Below are positions 53,641 to 64,000 of a DNA stretch of 64,000 nt, in pieces. The stretch's first letter is position 1; each line of letters opens with the position of its first letter. Source of the stretch: Isochrysis galbana (Eukaryota; Haptophyta; Isochrysidales; Isochrysidaceae); NCBI GenBank assembly GCA_018136815.1, contig CM030940.1:1922601-1986600 (forward strand). The letters are read 5' to 3'. Position numbers and translations under genes: made by a program. The notes beneath the pieces are model-generated. The model saw only the letters and a list, made by a program, of their open reading frames with translations, made no database searches and had not been told where the DNA came from.

Positions 53641-54481
53641 GGCACAACGGCATTAACCGCCAAACATATAGTTTCGCGCGCGCGGGAACGCGGCCGCCCC
53701 ACAAATACAGTAACTGTGTGTGGAACTCTCATTTCTCATTTTTCCATGTGGCCGCTTGCACAACCCCCTAAATATGCCGCCAAATATGTAGATCTCGGAA
53801 GGCAGATATGTCGAAATATGTTTTTCGCGAGCGGGCCCCCTAAATATGTTTTACGATATGTTGATATTTCTGCCTGGGCCTAGGGGGACCCACATCTAGT
53901 TGCATTCACTTTCGATGGTGCTAATCTCACAGATGATAGATGATGACACTGGTGTCCGGCTGGCCATCACGGTGAGAGAGCGAAAGCACTGCTAGCGCGC
54001 GAGCACAGAGCACCGGGCACCGGGGCTGCTTAATCTTAATATTTATTTGCGTGCACACTTGGCCGACTTGGCCTCAACCCCCCTCACCCCTCTCAAATGC
54101 CGCACTGTGGCAGAATAGGGGGTGGGCCAGCTACTCACGGGAGTTTTATTATTTTCGTTTTCGTGAGAAACGACATTCACGGTGGCGGCCGTCGCGGTCA
54201 GTGGCTTGCCGAGCCCCCCCGTGGTCTCGAAGGCGCCGCAGCGTTTCTCCTCGGCCATGTCGTCCGTCCGGACGTGGCAACTGGCTCTCTTCGAATCACT
54301 GGCGGGCGAGCTTGCTTTCTTGGCATGACCAAGCTCCTCCCAAGATCGTATATCGAGTATGTGTGCCATGTGCCTGTTTGTGGCGTGCCTAGTTTCAAGA
54401 CGCGCAAGGCTGTTGTGTCAATCAACACGTGCACATTCAACGGTCTAACCGGAACTCCCCACTGGCCCATGATTCCACCTG
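53641..54481. other. Intergenic with TAAATATG/AAATATG repeats
   Basis: CCCTAAATATG occurs at about 53766 and 53840, and AAATATGT three times between 53780 and 53850. This echoes 39915-39960 (CCCCTAAGTATCCGCCAAATATCC). The frames across 54040-54735 on both strands show no domain. Confidence 0.4.
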
Positions 54482-54554
54482 GCTCCCTGTGTCGGGCAGG
54501 GGGCAAGGAAATTAGGCTCATTGTCTTCTTTGCCCCCTGCCCGACACAGGGAGC
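54482..54554. repeat. Perfect 25-bp inverted repeat (hairpin) with 23-nt loop
   Basis: Arms 54482-54506 and 54530-54554 are exact reverse complements (start GCTCCCTGTGTCGGGCAGGG, end with TTGCCCCC... in the second arm). Further near-complementary bases extend inward with one mismatch. A transcript in either sense could form a stable hairpin. Confidence 0.9.
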
Positions 54555-55098
54555 AAGAAAAATAGGTGGAGGGGTGCCCAGCGGTATGCCAGCGCAGGTG
54601 TTCACACCACAACACGGACACCTTCCGCACCGCGGCGTGTTCCGCACTGTCGATGATCACGCCACCCCGCTGGCTACCATGCAGGTGCATCCCCAGGGAG
54701 GAGTTGGAGAGGAGGCAGCAAAACAAATGGGGTGACAATGCTCTCACACAATGACTGGCAGCATGGGGGACGTCACTCGAAAGAGTGGCACTGAACCCCA
54801 AACGGTGCCGCTACGAGCACTGCGCAGTGCGCAGTGCTTGTATTAACTTGCTGCTGCACAGTCATGATGTGTGTGAGAGTGAGATTAAATGAAGACAGCG
54901 CGCGGAGAGGGAGCCGTCATCAGGATGTAGCATGGCTCCCGTAGGTGGCAGACCAATTGCCATACATCCCTCAGGCAACACCTCTCCTGTGTATTAAGCT
55001 ACCCCAGGACCAATCCTCCGATGGCGCAGCCCACTGTGCCAGCGTCCCGATCCCTAGTTTATACGGACATTTCGGTCCCAGGCAATGACTGCACCGCG
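54555..55098. other. Intergenic, no gene seen
   Basis: Mixed DNA with a GCACTGCGCAGTGCGCAGTGC palindromic cluster at about 54817-54837. No domain-bearing frame is seen. Confidence 0.4.
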
Positions 55099-55479
55099 TC
55101 AACACCACACCACTTGCCCATCCAACCATTTGCCCGGGTGTGACAGAGCAGTTTGTCCAGCCACCCCTACTGCAGCTCTGGCTGTGGCTACTCTCACGTA
55201 GAGTGGCAGGTCGTCCGTGTGCGTCCATCGAGACATCATTGTTGCCAAGACGGTCGCCTCCTTGTCCCACATCGATGATGACGCGAGCGCGGACACCCTG
55301 CCAGCCCGCATCTCGGCCCCTGCTGCGAGAATTGCGCAGCGGCGGCGCTGCGACTCAAACTGGGAGCGCACATACTTGCGGTCATTCTCGAGGCGCCGCA
55401 CCCGGCCTTCAGCTTCCTCAAGCCGGCCTTTCAGCCGCGCAACCTCGGCCCAAGCCTCGCTCTGGGCATCGTCCCTCAT
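55099..55479 (-). CDS. Small coiled-coil protein, hypothetical
   Basis: A 126-residue frame starting at 55479 (MRDDAQSEAWAEVARLKGRL). Residues about 10-50 form clean heptads with Leu/Val/Ala cores and Arg/Glu flanks (EEAEGRVRRLENDRKYVRSQ), a predicted coiled coil. The rest is Ala/Val-rich with no recognisable domain. Composition is not repeat-like, so it is more credible than the other frames in the region, but it may be a fragment of a larger gene or of a mobile element. No function is proposed. Confidence 0.35.
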   Translation of the reverse strand: MRDDAQSEAWAEVARLKGRLEEAEGRVRRLENDRKYVRSQFESQRRRCAILAAGAEMRAGRVSALASSSMWDKEATVLATMMSRWTHTDDLPLYVRVATARAAVGVAGQTALSHPGKWLDGQVVWC

Positions 55480-56681
55480 CTCCTGACCGGTACTCCGAGG
55501 GAGGGGAGGGGGAAGGGGGAGCCTCGTGCAGGGGGCAGGTAAGCAACTTCTCTACCCGCCGCACCCTAAAACTTGCAGAAACCGAGTCATTCTTCGTAAA
55601 AGAAAGGAGGAAGTGTGAAAAGGTAATCCTCAGTTGGGTAAAAGGGAAATAACGTGAATTTTCGGGCGGTGTACGGCAATTCTCGAACGGGTGAGAATGT
55701 CTACCTTCATCATACTTGCTACCTGCCGACCTATAAAATACAGAATAAATGGAGGCTTCCCTTGAAAAAACACAAGGGAGAGCTCTCAGACAATTATCAA
55801 TTGGGTGTAGAGGAAAGACGTGAATGTCGGGCGCCCGTACTTCAGTTATCTAATATCAGGGTCACGACGCCCTTTGCAGAAGGTGGAAACTTCAGCGGAG
55901 GAGAGCGGAGGAGAGCGGAGGAGAGCTCGTCGGAAACGGAAGGTCCGATCGGAGGGGGGGTTGGGAGGGGCGGTGGCTGACGGACCCCCTATTTTTGCCA
56001 CAGTGCCTACTCCCCTCAGTTCTCTTTTGTGGAAAGGCTCAACCAATCATCTCATGGAGTGCACACAGTGGCCTTTTGGGGAATCTCAATCTGGAGTTGT
56101 AAGCAACCAAGGAGGATGAGGGATGGTGTACGCTAAGTATGGCGTGCATCCAAAACGTCCTTCCCCCTCTCCCCGCCCCGCAACAGCGGTTCTACGTTCT
56201 ACTCATATATTACTGAGAATTTGTCGTTCACATTCACATTTGCAGTCATCACATTTGCACACTAGGAGGGTAGGCACCCGACACCAACGACCGTCAAGCT
56301 CTTCTTTCTTTTCTATTCCCACATCTGCTCGGCCTCACCAATGGGACTTATAGTGGGACGGAGGGGGAAAGTGAAAAAGAGGGAGGTATCGAGGGAGGTA
56401 TTAGCAGAAAGGGAAGGAGGGAGAGGAAGGAGGGAGGGAGGGAAGAGAGGAGGAGGAGAGAGACCTCAACGTTGCTTTTGTCTAGTTGGCGAGTGGCTCG
56501 ATGCGCCCTGAGCCAAGATGGAGAGAGGGCTTCAGACCCACCGGCGCTGCTACAATCCCCTCTCCCCTCCTTTGCAGATGAACGCACCAGTCACGAGGAC
56601 AAAGCTGGTCGAACATACTAGCATAACGCTTCTTTGTGGTGCGATGCGTTAGCTTTTACCGTCCTCGAAGAGACTCACTCG
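55480..56681. other. Intergenic; GGAGAGC repeat and GA-rich DNA
   Basis: GGAGAGCGGAGGAGAGCGGAG at about 55900-55925 is a short tandem repeat. 56345-56465 is GA-rich. The end is the 3' flank of the EML gene. Confidence 0.45.
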
Positions 56682-59600
56682 TTAAGCCACCCTCCAAACG
56701 GCAGCCGTCAGATCCGGACCACCAACAGACACCAGGTGTTTCCCGTCCGCAGTGAAACGAACGAGGGGCACATGAGCTGCGTGGATGGCCGCAGCACGAG
56801 GCGTCGCGGTGTCCGGACCACAAGGGCAACGGAATAAGTTGATCTACAAAGGGGACGGTGGGGGCACGTGGTACTCGGAAAGCAGCTTAGATGATGACGG
56901 AATCAAACGCACACCATCGGGCTAGTCCCTATTTGTCCGCAGTGCGCAGCCGATGCACTGTTGCTCCATGGGCATAGTGTGCAATGCTTGGGACGCCGTC
57001 TCGCCTTTCTAAAGTCGTCCGATGTTGCGAGAAGCGTCCTATCGGGAGACCGATGGGCAGAGGAAACATCCGTTCCATCGGAGAGCTTGGGCAGCACACC
57101 CTGAGAATTGATGGCGAGGCGGCCGCTGAAAATGAACAAACGAGTCGTCAGGCCGAGGCGAAGATCACTCGGCGCGCTATACGTGTTGAAGTGCCTCTTA
57201 CCTGTGCCTCCCAAGAGAGCGTCGACGTGAGAGTTGCCCATGTGGTAGCAGCAATCGCCTCCGCATCTGTGCGGTCGTTGGGCAGCAGCCGTCGGCCAGC
57301 GCGCGCCTCCCACTGTGAGAGTTCACACCGTGCGGAGGTGACGTTAAGCAGGATCCCGTCGGAGGACCAGTCGAGGCTGTTGATGGGTGAGGCAGTCGCG
57401 CGGAGGGTCCGAAGTGTGGCATACCTGCAGGGATAGGAGAGTAAGGATGAATGGAACTATCCGATTCAAAACGCGTGAGCGCTACACCCACGGGTGTGTG
57501 TTTGTGTGGTGGTGGTGGCGACGGCAAGGTTCATGCACGGGCGAGTGAGGAGGTACGGCTGGGACGAAGCGCTTACGCGTCGTTCGGCCGCAGGAGTTGG
57601 ACATCGCCGCGTGCTGTGCCTGTTGCAAGCAGCCCATCGTCGGGTGAGTAGGCTAAGCAGGTGATCTCTCCTTCGAAGTCGAGAACTGCAACGGCGGCGT
57701 CAGCTAGGGAGTCGGCGAAATAGACCGAGATACTGCCGATAGACGTGGCGGCAGCAAGATGGGCGCCGTCGCTCGAGAAGGCAAGGGCAGTGACACGGCC
57801 GTCAAGCGTGCGCATCGCAATCATGCGCTTTGCGCCAATTGACCAGAGGCGAACCGTGCCGTCGTCGCCACCCGTAACAAATGCGTCGGCGTCCTGCGGG
57901 TGGGTGGCGAGCGCTGACGCTTCATCCATCGCGCCCGAGAACGAGGCGCCACCCGGCACGATGGCAGGGGAGTGACCCTGCACGAGGAGCGCCGGCGGCA
58001 TCAGCCGACCAATGGCCTCGGCGACAGTGCCAGGGATGGATAGCTCCCAAAGCTCACCACCGCGAGTGGCCAGGGAGAGCCGCAGCTGCTGCGCGCCACC
58101 GCCGGCGTGCAACGAGAGCGAGCGCACGCACGGCGGCTCCCCTCGTAGCAAGGTAAGCGGCCTGCCCGCCCCGTCAGTGGCACCGCTCAGGTGGGAGGCC
58201 AAGGGGATGACCATGGCATCCGCAAGACGCAATGGCGGCGCCCTGACGCCCAGCCAGCAAAAGAGACGCCCGCCGCGCCCGGCGGCGAAGATGCCGGCCT
58301 CGGAAGCATACACCGCGAAGATCGGCTGTTGACGATTCGCGCGGAGCGCAAGCTCGCATCGCCCGTGCTGCCACAACAACAGGTCTCCGGCGGCGGTCCC
58401 CGTAACCATCGTCTTGCCGTCTGGCAGAAATGCACAACAGAGCACGGTGTGGGCCGCGCCCTCGCCATGCAGCGCGCGCCGTGAAGTGAGGCGGCCACCC
58501 TCGAGCGACCAAAAGCGCACCTGCTTCCGCGCGAATGTAATCAGCGCGCCGCCGTTGGGAGCGAACGCGACGCCGAGCACCCGCTGCCGACCGACGCGCG
58601 CTGAGGCGACGAGGGTACCTCGCCGCCAATCCCACAATGCGAGGAGTGGTGCCTGCGCAAGGTCGACTGATGCGAGGAGCTCGCCCTCGCCGCCAGAGAA
58701 GGCGAGAGCGGCGATCCCAGCGGCGTGTGCCCCACTGAGCAGGGCTAGGTCGCGCAGCGAACCCGAATCCCATAGGCGCACCGACGGCTCGTTGCCGATG
58801 CTCGCTGACGCGACCGTCGTCCTGTCGGGGTGCATCGCAAGCGCGCTTACGGCCGCGTCGTGCTGCGTGTAGAAGCGCATGCGCCGAGCGGGCGCTGCCT
58901 CGCTCACGGCGGCCGGATTACTATGCAGCTCCAAGATGACGACGGTTGCGGCTGCAGGATAGAGGAGCTCGCCGCGCGCGGTGTAGTGCAGTGCGGCGCG
59001 CGTGTCGTGAGCGCGCACGCCGTGGAGCCATGCCAATGTCGGCCGTGGTAACGGCGGCTCGCTCGACATGGAGGGCGTGCCCAGCGCACCTCGCGGTGTG
59101 ACGAGCGCAAGACGCCATGGGCGTAGCGCGTGAAGAGAGGCTTGCTGCGCCATCTCGTCAACGGCCATCAGCGCAGCAGCCGACGGCAAGCCCAAGCCGG
59201 TTTCAGCTATTATTGGGGGCGGCAGCAGCATCCCTCCTGCGCGCGAGGCTTGCGCCCAAGACGAAGCTTCGACGAGTGCACGGCGCGCGGCCGGGGGAAG
59301 GGCACCCCCGCGCCGGCGCGAGGTTGGCCGCCAGGCGGAGGCGGGCTGCAGGTCGCGCGCCACGTCCGAGTCGTACCCATCGTCCGCGGCACCGGCGACC
59401 CAGTCGGTGTCGTCAGCGCCCCCGGCGTCGTCGCCAAAGGCGTGGCGCCACTGCACGAGCGTGAGGTCTTCGCCGCCAACGCTGAGAAGCAGCGCGTCGT
59501 CGTGCGAGAAGCGGACGCGCTCGGGCGGCGCCGCGTGACCGCGATAGCTCTTGGCTGGCGCCGAAGCCAAGGCGGCCGGCCAGCGCCATAGCGCGACGCC

Positions 59601-62600
59601 ACCCCGTGGATGGGCTGCCGCGACGATCTCGCCCTCGTGCGAGCGCTCGACGGCTGGCGGTGCGCCAGCTGCGGCCGGCCCCTCGAGCGCCGAGATGGCG
59701 GAGCAGCCCCAAGCGCGGCCGCATGTTTCTGTGGCCCACGCCACATCGCGGCACGCTTCGGCGCGCTCAACGCGCCGCGTCAACACGCTACTGACGTAGG
59801 ACTCGCCCTCACCGGCGGCAAGCGAGCGCACCGGCTGCAGTTCCCAATGCACAAGGTCGCCGGCGGCACAGCATGAGCGCAAGAGCCAGATCTCACCGAC
59901 ATCGGTGTGGCCGGCTATGGCCGCGCCCGCCGTGCTGGCCGTGGGCGCAAGAAGCACCGGCTCCGCGGACCAATCGAGCTGCAGCACGGCCGCTGCGTGG
60001 CCGGAGCACACGCCGACGCGGATGGCGCCGCCAGCCCAGCCAAGGGTGGGGGAGGCCGGCGCGTAGAGGTGGATGCGCGTGTCAGTGGCCGCGGCGGCAA
60101 GGAGCGCGCCGTCGGGCGACCAGCCGAGCTCGGCGACGGCGCCTCGGGGCAAGTCCGTCTCGGGGGCGGCCGACGCGGACAGCGGCGGAGGCGGTGCCCC
60201 CATCGCCCCGAGGCGCGCGAGCGCCATCTCGTCGGCGGCTCCGAGTGTTGCCGCGTCGAAGAGTAGCAGGCCCCCTGTCGCCAGTCCGACGGCAAGCATG
60301 CTCCCATCAGGGGAAAAGGCGAGGGCGCGCGCGGGCGCCGGCAGCGGGCGCAGCGCGACCATCGAATGCGAGCGGAGCGCCCACAGGCGGACCGTCGCGT
60401 CGTCGCCGGCGGTGGCCGCGAGGTCGCGTGATGGGTGGCACGCGAGGCCGGCCAACTCGCCAGGCCAGGCCACGGCACCTCCCGCCACGGCCGCTTTGGC
60501 GGGACCATGCCCTTGCAGCAGCAATGCCAGCTCGCCAGCATTGGGGTCGAGGCAGAGCAGCTCCCCGCCGCCCGTCGCCAGGAGCAAGCGGCCGCGCGGG
60601 TCGCAGTCGACGGAGCGGACGGTGGGGGTGGTCGGCGCGAGCGGCCGCCCCGCGCCATCGGTGAGCGCGCTCAAGTGAGGCCGCAAGTCAATGGGTGCGC
60701 CCGCGGGCTGGAGGCCCATGCCCCACCGGCGCAGCTTGCCGCCGCGCCCCGCCGAGATGAGCGTCGGGTCGCCGGGCACAAATGAGCGGCTGAGCGCGTG
60801 GACCGGCCCGGCGTGCGCTCGCACGCAGCGGAGGAGCGTGCGCTCGCACCAGAGCAGCACGTCGCCGCGGACGGAGCCCGTGTAGCACTCGCGCCCATCG
60901 CGCGACCATGCGACGCACAGCAGCGTCGAGGGCGACGCCACGCGCCCCCACGTGCCGCGGCGGCAACGGAGCACCAGCGGGGACTCGGCGGACGGCGCCG
61001 CGGGTGTCGCCTCGCAAACGAAGGTGAGCGAGCGCACGCCCGCCGCCGCCAGCTCTAGCCGCGCGTCGGCGGCGGCGTAAGGGCGAAACGCGAGACCGAA
61101 CACGCGCGGCGCACCGGTGGCGACGCGAGCCAGGAGGGACGCCTCCGACTGCCAATCCCACAGCGCTACAACATGCGAGGGCTCGAGGCCACACGTGGCA
61201 AGCAGCGCGCCCGAGCCGTCGAAGGCGAGAGCGCCGACACCCTCGAGGTGCACGCCGCGCAGCACAGCGAGCGTGTCGCCAGTGCGCGTGTCCCAAACGA
61301 GCGCAGCGGCCACGCCCACACCAGTGCCAGTGGTGGCGCCGCGGGAGACCGCCTGGCCGGTCGCCGCCAGCAGCCTGTTGGGGTGGACCGCCGCGCAGAG
61401 CACGTCGGCCGAGTGGGATGAGCAGAAGCGTTGTGTGCGCGCGTGTGGGTCGAGAACGACACCCACCGACGCGGCCGGGAAGATCACCTCGCCGCCGGCA
61501 GTCCACCATGCGTGGCCGCGCGCATCGTGACAGCGGACGCCGTAGACCCAGTCGATCGCGAGGCTATCGGCTGGTGGCGCGAGCGCATCGAGCGGCTCAG
61601 ACCAGCCGGAAGGCGCGTGGATTTCACCCCAGAAGGGGGCGACGCCGCCGACAAGCGCATTGCCGCCGCCCGGCCACGCGCTGTTGGCGGTGGCCGCTGG
61701 CGGCGAGGCGGTGCGCGCGGCGGCAGCCGCTGCCCTGGAGCCAGGCGGCAGGAGGGCGGGATGGATCTCGCGCGCAAGCTCGGCCTCGACGTCCGAGTCG
61801 AGCTCCGCTTCCTCAAGCGCGGCCGCGACCGCGCCCACGCCGTCGAGCTCGCCGCCGCCGCCGCCGCCCGTGTACGCCCACTGGAGCAGCGCACCGTCCT
61901 CGCCGATGGAGAGCAAGTAGCCGTCATCAGCACACCAGGCGAGGCCAACCACGCCGTCGCTGTGCGCGTTGTCGACGAGTCGCGCGGGCGCGAGATGCGA
62001 GGCGCAGGGGTACGGGTGCAGGGAGAGCCCGCCGGACAAGTGGCCTACGGCGACCGCGTCGCCCGCACGCGTGCGACACGAGGCGACGAGGCAGTCGGGG
62101 TGGGCGGCGCGCGCGACAGCGCCGAGGAGCGGCCAAGAGGCGCGGCACGAAGCGCTCGCCCAGCGCAGCGGGCGCGTCGAGGCGGCGGCGAGCTGCGAGC
62201 ACGTGCGCGCCTCCCAGAACAGGAGCTCGTGCGTCGCCGAGTTGGACTGCAGCTCACCGCCTCCCTCCGACCAGTCGACCGCCACGACGGGCGCTGTGTG
62301 CCCGCGCAGCACACCGACGCGATCGAGCGTCACGGCCGCGCCGCTGCGGCCTACGTGAAAGAGGGCAATCGGCCCGCCCTCGGTGCCCACGGCGAGTGTC
62401 GCCCCGTCGGGCGAGAAAGCGAGACAGCGCGGCGCGCCCTCGGCCGCCGGATCGAGGCCAACGACGAAGAGCTCGGCGAGCGAGTCGGCCTGCAGCGCCA
62501 TGACGGCACCGGCGACCGTGCCCGCGATAAGCAAGTCAGCGAGGGGCGAGTAAGCGAGCGCGGTGGGCGGCGCGGGCAGCGCGCGCATCGCGAGCATCGC

Positions 62601-63968
62601 GCGCTCGCGCGCCGACCAGAGACGGATCGAGGCGTCGGCCGCCGCCGACGCGAAGACAGGCTCGGACGGGTGGGCGGCGAGCGCCGCCGGTGGCGGCGCG
62701 CTGCCCGCCCAGCCACCCGGCGGCTCGGCAGGCGATCCGCGCCGCGGCGCGTGGCCCTGCAGCAGCAGCGTCGCCTCGGGGGACTCCTCCGACGCCGAGT
62801 AGTCGAGCCGCAGCACCTCGCCCGCGCGCGTTCCCACGTAGACGAGCGTGCCCATCCACGAGACGGAGCGGATGCTGGGCGGTCCGAGCAGCTGCGGCCG
62901 GCCCGCGCCGTCGGTCAGCCGCGCGACGAGCGCACGCAGGTCGACGGTGCGCAGCTCCTGCCGCGCGGCACTCGCAGGCTCAGAAAGGCCGAAGGCGTCG
63001 GCGCCCCAGAGCCTGAGCCGGCCGTCTTTGCCGCCCGAGAGCAGGTAGGCGCGCTCGGCGGGCGCGCCGTGCGGCAGCGCAAGCGCAAAGACGGGGCCCG
63101 CGTGCGCGTGGTATGCACGCAGCAGCGCCGCGCCACGGTACACGAGGATCTCGCCGCGCGACGTGCCGGCGAGGAGTGTGCCAAGCGGGTGCCACGCGAG
63201 CGCTGTCACCGTCGCTTTGCGTGCGCGTCCTGCCGGCTGGCCCACCGGCTGATCGGGCAGCTCACATCCGACCGACTCGATCGTGCCGCCCGCCGGCCGC
63301 ACGCTCCACAGACGCAGGTAGCGCGGCCCGCCGACGGCGAGCGTGCCGTCGGCGGCGGGCGCGAAGGCGAGTGCGAGCGGCGCGACACCAGGACCCAGCG
63401 AGACCGCCGCCAGCGCGCGCGCGCCGCGCCAGTCGTACAGCACGAGCGTGTGGTCCGCGTGGGCAAAGAGAGCACCGAGCGTCTTTCCGTCGGCAGAGAA
63501 GGCGAGGGCACGCACGCCGGCACCGGCGGCCTCGGAGTCGCCGAGGAGGAGGAGCGGCTCGGGGCTGAATGGTACCACGCGCCAGATTGCAATCGGAGCG
63601 GCCGCACCACCCGCCTGCTGTCCTGACGCCGCGAGGGCGCCGTGCGGGTGGAGAACGAGGCACTGAACCTTTGCATCGTGTGCCGAGAGAAACCTCTGCT
63701 CTCCGGCCTCGTGGAGAACGAGGTGCCTTCCGAGCGCGAGGAGGAGTGTGTCCTGCCCAAGTGCGTGCAGCCCTGCCGCGGTTGCCGCGCCGTACGCTGC
63801 ATAGAGAGAGAGAGAGCCCGGAGAAGAGAGAGAGAGAGAGAGAGAGTCTTCGGGAGGGAGAGAAGCAGAGATGGTGGGGTGGAGGAGGGCCCCGGGGCTG
63901 AGCTCGAGCGTGTGTGGTGGGGGTGGGGGTGTGAGTGCGTCCTCGACCTCGGAGTCCGACTCTGCCAC
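56682..63968 (-). CDS. EMAP-like (EML5/6-type) protein with three tandem EMAP units
   Basis: A microtubule-associated WD40 protein of more than 2,200 residues. Exon 1 (63968-57577) alone gives about 2,130 residues. A GTAAGC-donor intron (57576-57425) joins it to 57424-57202 (YATLRTLRATASPINSLDWS), a GTAAGA intron to 57100 (GVLPKLSDGTDVSSAHRS), and a final WD repeat near 56790-56682 (HVPLVRFTADGKHLVSVGG), ending WRVA and stop. The junction between the last two exons is unresolved. HELP-type motifs open the units: degenerate in unit 1 (LYAAYGAATAAGLHALGQ), clear in unit 2 (LAIDWVYGVRCHDARG, about residue 800) and unit 3 (LAWLHGVRAHDTRAAL, about residue 1,640). Each is followed by EML-style WD repeats (LALHP..TVASA, LWDWQ, LATGGGDDGTVRLW forms). 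The layout equals EML5/EML6. In the family it binds or regulates microtubules and cilia; that role here is an inference. The N-terminal Ser/Leu run is translated from a CT tract. Confidence 0.85.
63790..63850 (-). repeat. Sense-strand CT tract within the first exon of the EML gene
   Basis: The plus strand reads GAGAGAGAGAGCC and GAGAGAGAGAGAGAG, so the EML sense strand is CT-repeat encoding SLSLSLSSPGSLSL about 40 residues from the start. Confidence 0.8.
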
Positions 63969-64000
63969 GCCATAAGGAAGGAGAGAGCTTGAGGCGGAGG

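Noticed and set aside
61431-63626. A 731-codon plus-strand frame opposite the EML gene
   Set aside because: It is an Arg/Ala-rich antisense shadow caused by the high GC of the EML exon; no domain.

Overview
This is nuclear DNA from a GC-rich eukaryote, most probably a photosynthetic alga with a complex plastid (a haptophyte is my best guess; a pelagophyte or another alga is possible). The evidence is spliceosomal introns of about 80-230 bp with many GTGCG-type donors, an EGY-type (chloroplast site-2 protease) gene with a bipartite-looking leader, an NNP nitrate transporter, and very heavy CT/GA low-complexity DNA. Two runs of exactly 100 N (13213-13312 and 36313-36412) are scaffold gaps, so this is a draft assembly.

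Layout. 1-990: a non-LTR element tail lodged in a Ty3/gypsy fossil. 1342-3327 (-): NNP nitrate/nitrite transporter. 3570-5370: microsatellite and CT/GA-rich DNA. 5376-6764: an undescribed element with about 135-bp inverted ends carrying a cytochrome b561 exon. 8165-10946 (-): seven-exon EGY-like M50 protease. 11460-13080: repeats. 13313-15090 (-): ADP-ribosyltransferase with an intact R-S-E triad, cut by a gap. 16145-17518: a transposon-like ORF with a head-to-head partial copy. 17658-23250 (-): large secreted protein with a PAN-like domain and a DUF5695-like body. 23340-25500: repeats and one unidentified ORF. 25553-38986 (+): an ATM/TEL1 PIKK gene whose kinase core seems to have lost its catalytic residues. 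39000-41760: dispersed repeats. 41768-45613 (-): SCT1/GAT-like glycerol-3-phosphate acyltransferase. 45657-48530: GA microsatellite and repeats, including interstitial telomere-like DNA. 48533-49861 (-): intronless AGC-type kinase. 50815-53040: a 2.2-kb pyrimidine satellite of about 70-bp units. 53640-56680: repeats, a perfect hairpin and a small coiled-coil ORF. 56682-63968 (-): a giant EMAP-like (EML) WD40 protein with three tandem EMAP units.

The genes do not form a pathway: nitrate uptake, plastid proteolysis, ADP-ribosylation, DNA-damage signalling, lipid synthesis, kinase signalling and microtubule binding are ordinary neighbours in a eukaryotic genome. What unites them is architecture. 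Seven of the eight large genes begin in or beside a tract that is pyrimidine-rich on the sense strand. The most notable biology is the apparently kinase-dead ATM-like PIKK, followed by the inverted-repeat element with a captured exon and several unnamed dispersed repeat families that recur within the window. All exon boundaries were read by eye from splice signals and family alignment by memory; those given to the base are the ones where phase and protein homology agreed.
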